DNA from: JAVXAG01 sp036660615
GTDB taxonomy: Bacteria > Bacillota > Clostridia > Peptostreptococcales > Anaerovoracaceae
Direction: 5' to 3'
NCBI GenBank assembly: GCA_036660615.1
Contig: JAVXAG010000024.1
Span: forward strand, 1 to 19,197
Length of the DNA: 19,197 bases
The position numbers and the translations under genes are program-made. The notes beneath the pieces were generated by a model. It did no database searches, was not told the DNA's origin, and saw only the letters and a program-made list of their open reading frames with translations. Positions 14,221-19,197 of this stretch are shown here, one piece after another; within the stretch, counting starts at the first letter, position 1; every line of letters begins with the position of its first letter.

Positions 14221-15604
14221 TACATTGACAAGAAAAAAGGAAGAATTTATTCCAATCAATAAAGACTTGATTACAATATATGTATGTGGGCCGACGGTAT
14301 ATAATTTTTTCCACATTGGTAATGCAAGACCTTTCGTAGTCTTTGATACTTTAAGAAAGTATTTGGAGTACAGAGGGAATAAAGTAAAATTCGTTCAAAA
14401 CTTTACTGATGTTGACGATAAAATTATTAATAAAGCTAGAGAAGAAGGAATTTCAGCTCATGAAGTTTCTGAGAAATATATAGAAGAATATTACAAAGAC
14501 GCAGCAGCACTTAATGTAAAAAAGGCAGATGTGCATCCTAAGGTATCTGAGCATATACAGGATATCATCACTTTTGTAAAAACGCTGGTTGATAAAGGAT
14601 ATGCTTATGCAGTAAATGGAGACGTTTATTTTTCGACAAGGAAGTTTCCAGAATATGGGAAACTTTCCAAACAAAATATAGATGATCTTGAGTCAGGCGC
14701 AAGAATTGCAACTGGTGAAATAAAGGAAGATCCTCTTGACTTTGCTCTTTGGAAAGCAAGAAAAACAGATGATGAAATCGCATGGGAATCACCATGGGGA
14801 ATGGGTAGACCAGGTTGGCATATAGAGTGTTCAGCAATGTCAAAGAAACATCTTGGAACAACAATTGATATTCATGCTGGTGGTCAGGACTTACAGTTCC
14901 CTCACCACGAAAATGAAATAGCACAGTCAGAATGTTGCAATAGCGCACCTTTTGCAAACTATTGGATGCATAACGGGTATATCACTATTGACAATGAAAA
15001 GATGTCTAAATCAAAAGGCAATTTCTTTACCGTAAGAGATATTTTGCAAGAATATGACGGCGAAGTCATGAGATTTTTCTTACTATCAGGTCATTACAGA
15101 AGTCCAATAAACTTTAGTGACGTTTTGATGGAACAGGCAAAGAATGGCCTTGGCAGAATAGAAAACTGCAAAGAAAATCTATTGCACTTGATTAGCAATG
15201 GAACAGGGACTATGACTGATGGCGAAAAAGCAGAGTTTGATGGCTATGACAAATACAGAGATGAATTTATTAGAGTTATGGACGATGATTTAAACACTGC
15301 CGATGCAATCAGCGCAGTATTTGAATTAGTAACCGCAATTAATACAGCAGTAAGAGATGGAGCAACAAAAGAGTTTGCCCAGAAATCTCTTGAAGTTTTA
15401 GGCGAATTGACAACGGTATTAGGCTTGCTTCAAGGCAAAGATGACGATGCAGTAGGTGCAGATATCCAGCAACTTGTTGACGAAAGACAAGAAGCTAGGA
15501 AGACAAAGAATTTTGCAAGAGCAGATGAAATAAGAGATATTCTTAAAGAAAAAGGTATTACTTTGAAGGATACACCACAAGGAGTACAAATAATAAAAGA
15601 ATGA
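14204..15604 (+). CDS. cysS: Cysteinyl-tRNA synthetase
   Basis: A 466-residue class I synthetase that charges tRNA-Cys. Zinc ligand C28 lies in YVCGPTVYN, the HIGH-type motif is HIGN at 37-40, a second zinc ligand C209 lies in WHIECSAM, and the His/Glu ligands lie in FPHHENEIAQSE. KMSKS is at 266-270. The C-terminal helical domain binds the anticodon. Two ATG codons stand side by side at 14204 and 14207; GAGAGGAAAAG serves either. It overlaps cysE at its start and mrnC by four nt (ATGA) at its end. Confidence 0.97.
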   Translation: MMKIYNTLTRKKEEFIPINKDLITIYVCGPTVYNFFHIGNARPFVVFDTLRKYLEYRGNKVKFVQNFTDVDDKIINKAREEGISAHEVSEKYIEEYYKDAAALNVKKADVHPKVSEHIQDIITFVKTLVDKGYAYAVNGDVYFSTRKFPEYGKLSKQNIDDLESGARIATGEIKEDPLDFALWKARKTDDEIAWESPWGMGRPGWHIECSAMSKKHLGTTIDIHAGGQDLQFPHHENEIAQSECCNSAPFANYWMHNGYITIDNEKMSKSKGNFFTVRDILQEYDGEVMRFFLLSGHYRSPINFSDVLMEQAKNGLGRIENCKENLLHLISNGTGTMTDGEKAEFDGYDKYRDEFIRVMDDDLNTADAISAVFELVTAINTAVRDGATKEFAQKSLEVLGELTTVLGLLQGKDDDAVGADIQQLVDERQEARKTKNFARADEIRDILKEKGITLKDTPQGVQIIKE

Positions 15605-16005
15605 TAGAACAATTGAATCCAAAGGAAATCAACTCAACGGCATTAGCTTATTTAGGCGATGCCGTTTATGAGATATATGTTAGAAAACATGTTATGGAAA
15701 CAGGGCAGACCAACGCAGACAGGTTGCATCAAATGGCAATAAAATATGTTTGTGCTGATGGCCAAGCTTTGGCTGTAAAAAAGATGATTAATGGATTTTT
15801 ATCAGAAGAAGAAATTAGACTGGTAAAGAGAGCTAGGAATCATAAAACTACGTCGAAACCAAGGCATGCAGACCCAATAATATATAAACTGGCAACGGCA
15901 TTTGAGGCTTTGCTCGGACATTTATATTTGGCGGGGCAGCAACAAAGACTAGAAGAAGTAATAGAGGAAACATTTCGTATTATCGAAGCGGGCGAAAAAG
16001 TGTGA
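15601..16005 (+). CDS. mrnC: Mini-ribonuclease III
   Basis: A 134-residue protein with only the RNase III catalytic domain. The signature TALAYLGDAVYE has D20, and FEALLGHLYLAG has the catalytic E102. There is no double-stranded RNA-binding domain, which defines Mini-III. In B. subtilis this enzyme matures the 23S rRNA ends. The order cysS-mrnC-rlmB is conserved in Firmicutes. It starts within the cysS stop (ATGA overlap). Confidence 0.95.
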   Translation: MIEQLNPKEINSTALAYLGDAVYEIYVRKHVMETGQTNADRLHQMAIKYVCADGQALAVKKMINGFLSEEEIRLVKRARNHKTTSKPRHADPIIYKLATAFEALLGHLYLAGQQQRLEEVIEETFRIIEAGEKV

Positions 16006-16042
16006 TAAAATTTTTAGGTATAGGTCCCTATGGAGGTGAATT

Positions 16043-16873
16043 ATGAGCAAAGCAGATGTATTATTTGTAAATATGTGTAATGGTATATTAAACAATGGGT
16101 TTTCCACAGAAGGTCAAACGGTCAGAGCAAAGTGGGAGGACGGAACTCCTGCGCACACCATAAAAAACTTTGGTGTGGTAAATAGGTATAATTTGCAGGA
16201 AGAATTTCCAGCACTTACACTTAGACCGACTGCAATCAAATCGGCAGTTGACGAGATTCTTTGGATTTGGCAAAAGAAATCAAACAACACAAAGGATTTA
16301 AAAAGCCATATTTGGGACGAATGGGCTGATGAAAATGGCTCAATTGGGAAAGCATATGGTTATCAATTAGGTGTAAAATATCAGTTTGCCCAAGGAGAAA
16401 TGGATCAAGTGGACAATGTCATTTGGCAACTAAAAAACACTCCATACTCAAGGAGAATAATGACGAATATTTATAAGTTTGATGATTTGATGGAAATGGG
16501 ACTTGAACCTTGTGCATACAGTATGACTTTTAATGTGACGGGAAACAAACTAAATGCCATTTTAAATCAAAGGTCACAGGACATTTTGGCGGCAAATAAT
16601 TGGAATGTAGTTCAATATTCCGTACTTGTATATATGTTGGCACAGGTTTGCAATTTGCAGCCGGGAGAACTGGTTCACGTAATTGCAGATGCACATATCT
16701 ACGATAGGCATATTCCTGTTATTGAGGAATTAATCCAAAGACCGCAGTTCCCTGCACCAAAATTTAGACTAAACCCTGAGATCAAAGACTTTTATGATTT
16801 TACTACGGATGATATCATAATAGAAGATTATCAGAAGAACCCACAGATAAAAAACATACCAATCGCAATTTAA
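16043..16873 (+). CDS. thyA: Thymidylate synthase, ThyA type
   Basis: A 276-residue folate-dependent thymidylate synthase, which methylates dUMP using methylene-tetrahydrofolate and releases dihydrofolate. The nucleophile C157 lies in LEPCAYS, the phosphate-binding R137/R138 in PYSRRIM, and the QRSQD block at 176-180 with N188 downstream binds dUMP. Overall it resembles the B. subtilis ThyA / phage phi3T subgroup (WDEWADENGSIGKAYGYQLG and RLNPEIKDFYDF) more than the E. coli enzyme. Several usual residues differ: the His after the catalytic Cys is Ala, the Gln five residues after it is Thr, PFN reads NWN, and GDxH reads ADAH. GGAGGTG precedes the ATG. The next gene encodes DHFR, the enzyme that recycles the dihydrofolate made here. 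Confidence 0.93.
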   Translation: MSKADVLFVNMCNGILNNGFSTEGQTVRAKWEDGTPAHTIKNFGVVNRYNLQEEFPALTLRPTAIKSAVDEILWIWQKKSNNTKDLKSHIWDEWADENGSIGKAYGYQLGVKYQFAQGEMDQVDNVIWQLKNTPYSRRIMTNIYKFDDLMEMGLEPCAYSMTFNVTGNKLNAILNQRSQDILAANNWNVVQYSVLVYMLAQVCNLQPGELVHVIADAHIYDRHIPVIEELIQRPQFPAPKFRLNPEIKDFYDFTTDDIIIEDYQKNPQIKNIPIAI

Positions 16874-16891
16874 CGATATGAGGAGAAACGG

Positions 16892-17380
16892 ATGAAACTA
16901 ATACTTGCGGCAGATAAAAACTGGGCTATTGGCAAAGACGGAGATTTGTTACTTCACATCTCTGGCGACTTAAAATATTTTAAAGAAAGAACTTTGGATA
17001 AGGTTGTTGTAATGGGACGAGTAACATTGGAAAGCTTGCCCGGTAAAAAACCTTTGCCAAAGAGAACAAACATTGTGTTGACGACAAATCAGGGATACAG
17101 TGTTGATGGGGCAATAATGGCTCACTCTTTGAAAGAGTTAGACGATGTTCTAAAGCAATACAACACTGACGATGTATTGATTATTGGCGGCGAAAAGATA
17201 TATAAAGAATTTTTGCCATTCTGTGACACTTGTTATATAACGAAGATATATGATGAGTTTCCCGCTGACAAACACTTCATTAACCTAGACGAAATGCCTG
17301 AATTTGAAATTACTTGGAGAAGCCAAGTTCAGGAAGAAAATGGTGTAGAATATGAATTTTTTGAATATAAAAGAAAGTAG
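16892..17380 (+). CDS. folA: Dihydrofolate reductase
   Basis: A 162-residue DHFR that reduces dihydrofolate to tetrahydrofolate with NADPH. The start ILAADKNWAIGKDGDLL is typical, D26 in ISGDLKYF is the proton-relay acid, MGRVTLESLPGKKPLPKR contains the NADPH-binding arginine turn, and IIGGEKIYKEF the second glycine pair. The position of E. coli W22 is Leu (DLLLHIS) and that of W47 is Leu (RVTLES); I recall the same in many clostridial DHFRs, some of which bind trimethoprim poorly. It lies 18 nt after thyA with GAGGAG upstream, so the two enzymes of the thymidylate cycle are made together. Confidence 0.95.
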   Translation: MKLILAADKNWAIGKDGDLLLHISGDLKYFKERTLDKVVVMGRVTLESLPGKKPLPKRTNIVLTTNQGYSVDGAIMAHSLKELDDVLKQYNTDDVLIIGGEKIYKEFLPFCDTCYITKIYDEFPADKHFINLDEMPEFEITWRSQVQEENGVEYEFFEYKRK

Positions 17381-17389
17381 AAAATAAAG

Positions 17390-18304
17390 ATGGCTATAAA
17401 AAAAGGAAAAAATAAGAGAGACTGGGCTGAGTTAAGCGACAGAAAAGGGAAACGTTATGTTGGTGATAGAACTAAGACAAACGACAAACGTCCTGCACGT
17501 CCAGCACGCCCAAGCGCAGGGAGACCGCCAAGGGAAGAAAAGGTAAATTACTTTGAGGAAGAGGAAAATAATCCGAATATTATTATTGGAAGAAATCCAG
17601 TAATTGAAGCATTGAAGAACCACAGAGAAATCGACAAATTGGTTATAGGAAAAGGTGCTGAGGGTTCAATTAACAAAATCGTTGGAATGGCACGAGATGA
17701 AGGCATAATAATGCATCAGGCAGAAAAAATTGTTCTTGATCGAATCGCAGCTGGAAGACCTCACCAAGGAGTTATTGCGTATGTTTCCGCATATGAGTAT
17801 GCAGAGATGGACGACATTTTTGCAAAGGCTGAGGAAAAGGGAGAGGATCCATTCATAATAATTTTGGACAACTTAGAAGATCCACACAATCTTGGTGCGA
17901 TAATGCGTACAGCAGAGTGTGCAGGCGCTCATGGCGTCATTATTCCAAAACGTCATTCTTGTAGCATAACTGAGGTGGTTGCTAAGGCATCTGCTGGAGC
18001 AGTGGAATATGTTCCTTGTGTAAAAGTGGTAAATATTGTTCAAACCATTGAATGGTTAAAGAACGAGAAAAAGGTTTGGGTTGCAGCGTGTGACATGGGC
18101 GGAACAACTTACTATAAACAAGACTTATCTGGAAGCTTGGCTATTGTAATCGGTAGTGAAGGGTTTGGTATAAGCAAGCTTGTAAAGGAAAAATGCGATT
18201 ATGTGGTTTCCATGCCAATGGTTGGAAAAATCAGTTCATTAAATGCGTCAAATGCTGCGGCAGTCTTAATGTATGAGGTGAGAAAACAGAGAGATGTCAA
18301 ATAG
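17390..18304 (+). CDS. rlmB: 23S rRNA (guanosine-2'-O-)methyltransferase, RlmB/TrmH family
   Basis: A 304-residue SPOUT methyltransferase. Residues 1-50 are a very basic, low-complexity tail rich in Lys, Arg and Pro, likely for RNA contact. A substrate-binding domain starts near IIIGRNPVIEAL. The catalytic domain has motif 1 NLEDPHNLGAIMRTAE, motif 2 IVIGSEGFGIS and motif 3 SSLNASNAAAVLMYE, which form the AdoMet-binding knot. The family methylates a 23S rRNA guanosine in the peptidyl transferase region. The ribosome binding site is poor and the start lies nine nt after folA, so coupled translation is likely. It overlaps sigH by 11 nt. The assignment as RlmB rests on position between mrnC and sigH plus family motifs. 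Confidence 0.93.
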   Translation: MAIKKGKNKRDWAELSDRKGKRYVGDRTKTNDKRPARPARPSAGRPPREEKVNYFEEEENNPNIIIGRNPVIEALKNHREIDKLVIGKGAEGSINKIVGMARDEGIIMHQAEKIVLDRIAAGRPHQGVIAYVSAYEYAEMDDIFAKAEEKGEDPFIIILDNLEDPHNLGAIMRTAECAGAHGVIIPKRHSCSITEVVAKASAGAVEYVPCVKVVNIVQTIEWLKNEKKVWVAACDMGGTTYYKQDLSGSLAIVIGSEGFGISKLVKEKCDYVVSMPMVGKISSLNASNAAAVLMYEVRKQRDVK

Positions 18305-18923
18305 TAACTATAATATATTTACAGATGAAATATTAGTAAAAATGGCCCAAGAGGGCAGTACAACTGCAGAAGAATACTTGATTGAAAAATACAAGGAAGT
18401 AGCCAAAATCAAGGCAAAAACATATTTTATTGCAGGTGCTGATAATGAAGATGTTGTCCAAGAAGGTATGATCGGGATTTTCAAAGCGATCAGAGGGTTT
18501 GATGTGTCGAAAAACGCATCATTCCATACTTTTGCGGAGCTATGTATTAATAGGCAGATAATAACTGCCATAAAAACTGCTAATCGAAAGAAGCATCAGC
18601 CGTTGAATCAATCAATCTCAATATATACTAATGATGATAGCAATGGCGATGACGGCGAAGGTGGTAGTGAGATAATTGAAACGCTACACTCTGGAAGTGA
18701 TACGGATCCGGAAACTTTGATGGTAACTAAGGAAATCGTTGATTATTTAATTGAGAATGACAATGGGATATTTAGTAAATTCGAAAACAAAGTCCTTACA
18801 GAAAAACTAAAAGGAAAAGATTATATTGAGATAGCAGCAATGTTCCATAAGAAACCAAAGGTTGTAGACAATGCTTTGCAAAGAATTAAAAACAAAATTG
18901 CTTTATATTTTGGATATAAGTAG
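18294..18923 (+). CDS. sigH: RNA polymerase sigma factor SigH
   Basis: A 209-residue sigma-70 family factor of the SigH (sigma-30) branch. Region 2 includes NEDVVQEGMIGIFKAIRGFD and TFAELCINRQIITAIKTANR, almost as in B. subtilis SigH. An acidic linker with DSNGDDGEGG follows, then region 4 (YIEIAAMFHKKPKVVDNALQRI). SigH drives entry into sporulation in Bacillus and Clostridia and competence genes in some lineages; whether this organism sporulates cannot be seen here. The position before the tuf/ribosomal region is the conserved one. The start lies inside the end of rlmB, with GAGGTGAG some 10 nt upstream. The usual yacP gene between rlmB and sigH is missing. Confidence 0.95.
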   Translation: MSNSNYNIFTDEILVKMAQEGSTTAEEYLIEKYKEVAKIKAKTYFIAGADNEDVVQEGMIGIFKAIRGFDVSKNASFHTFAELCINRQIITAIKTANRKKHQPLNQSISIYTNDDSNGDDGEGGSEIIETLHSGSDTDPETLMVTKEIVDYLIENDNGIFSKFENKVLTEKLKGKDYIEIAAMFHKKPKVVDNALQRIKNKIALYFGYK

Positions 18924-18935
18924 GTCTGCAAGCCA

Positions 18936-18964
18936 TTGACATTTGCTGAAAAATATAGTAACAT
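18936..18964 (+). promoter_or_regulatory. Promoter of tRNA-Thr and tuf
   Basis: A perfect TTGACA (18936-18941), 17 nt, then TAACAT (18959-18964). It lies 12 nt after the sigH stop and would start transcription near 18971, about 10 nt before the mature tRNA. Confidence 0.75.
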
Positions 18965-18980
18965 TACAATAATATTTTAT

Positions 18981-19057
18981 GCTGTTGTAGCTCAGTAGGT
19001 AGAGCACTTCCTTGGTAAGGAAGAGGTTCGGCAGTTCGAGCCTGCTCAACAGCTCCA
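18981..19057 (+). tRNA. tRNA-Thr (anticodon GGT)
   Basis: A full cloverleaf: acceptor GCTGTTG (18981-18987) with CAACAGC (19047-19053), D stem GCTC/GAGC, anticodon stem CTTCC/GGAAG around TTGGTAA with anticodon GGT (19014-19016), and T arm GGCAG-TTCGAGC-CTGCT. CCA (19055-19057) is encoded. It reads ACC and ACU codons. It sits between sigH and tuf and probably shares a transcript with tuf. Confidence 0.96.
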
Positions 19058-19097
19058 AAAAAGTTTAATTGCGTAAGCAAAGGGGAGGAAATTTAAA

Positions 19098-19197
19098 ATG
19101 GCAAAACAAAAGTACGAAAGAAATAAGCCACACGTAAACATTGGAACAATCGGTCACGTTGACCATGGTAAGACAACATTGACAGCTGCAATAACAA
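19098..19197 (+). CDS. tuf: Elongation factor Tu, 5' part (runs off the window)
   Basis: The first 33 codons of EF-Tu, which brings aminoacyl-tRNA to the ribosome as a GTP complex. KPHVNIGTIGHVDHGKTTL contains the P-loop GHVDHGKT at residues 19-26, which is diagnostic. A strong AGGGGAGG sits about ten nt before the ATG. The gene is cut by the window end, so whether rpmG, secE and nusG follow is not visible. No terminator lies between it and the tRNA. Confidence 0.96.
   Translation, partial: MAKQKYERNKPHVNIGTIGHVDHGKTTLTAAIT

Noticed and set aside
16006..16011. TAAAAT with upstream TG as a promoter for thyA
   Set aside because: No acceptable -35 box lies 16-18 nt upstream, and the -10 overlaps the mrnC stop.
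16019..16032. Inverted repeat TATAGG/CCTATG before the thyA ribosome binding site
   Set aside because: Only a two-nt gap between arms and six pairs; too short to claim as an operator or a hairpin without conservation.
1..19197. Mobile elements, CRISPR arrays, toxin-antitoxin or defence genes
   Set aside because: No transposase, integrase, spaced direct repeats or defence-type proteins are visible on either strand.

Overview
This 19.2 kb window looks like the chromosome of an AT-rich Gram-positive anaerobe of the class Clostridia. The signs are AGA-dominated arginine codons, strong AGGAGG-type ribosome binding sites, a rubredoxin, a B. subtilis-like SigH, and a gene order that recalls the radA-yacL-ispD-ispF-aaRS-cysE-cysS-mrnC-rlmB-sigH block of Firmicutes. 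I do not assign a genus. It is mostly core housekeeping DNA: no insertion sequence, prophage, CRISPR array or obvious island is visible. No gene-free stretch reaches 300 bases.

Left part (1-3900, + strand): an EF-G paralogue with its own promoter, a 52-residue rubredoxin ending at a clear terminator, then radA behind a consensus promoter. A 14-bp sequence that fits the Gram-positive LexA (SOS) box lies at the expected radA transcription start. A long hairpin separates radA from the convergent two-component system.

Middle left (3908-6000, - strand): an OmpR-type response regulator and a membrane histidine kinase that overlap by 17 nt. They sit where disA often lies next to radA. They diverge from carD, which has two tandem promoter-like sequences.

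Right part (6208-18923, + strand): 16 closely spaced or overlapping genes, with no convincing terminator inside. They are carD, a membrane PIN-TRAM protein, a fused ispDF, proS, a TRIC/UPF0126 membrane protein, a split chromate-type transporter (two genes), a Nudix hydrolase, a cyclophilin, cysE, cysS, mrnC, thyA, folA, rlmB and sigH. Themes are transcription control, isoprenoid precursors, tRNA charging, cysteine supply, rRNA processing and modification, thymidylate synthesis, and a developmental sigma factor. At the right edge a promoter drives tRNA-Thr(GGT) and then the start of tuf (EF-Tu), which runs off the window.

The best second looks are the LexA-like box at radA, the thyA-folA pair in the slot where I recall thyX in relatives, the IspDF fusion that keeps an internal ribosome binding site and ATG, the TRIC-ChrA-ChrA-Nudix insert, and the absence of disA beside radA. 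I found no wholly new system that the sequence alone supports.
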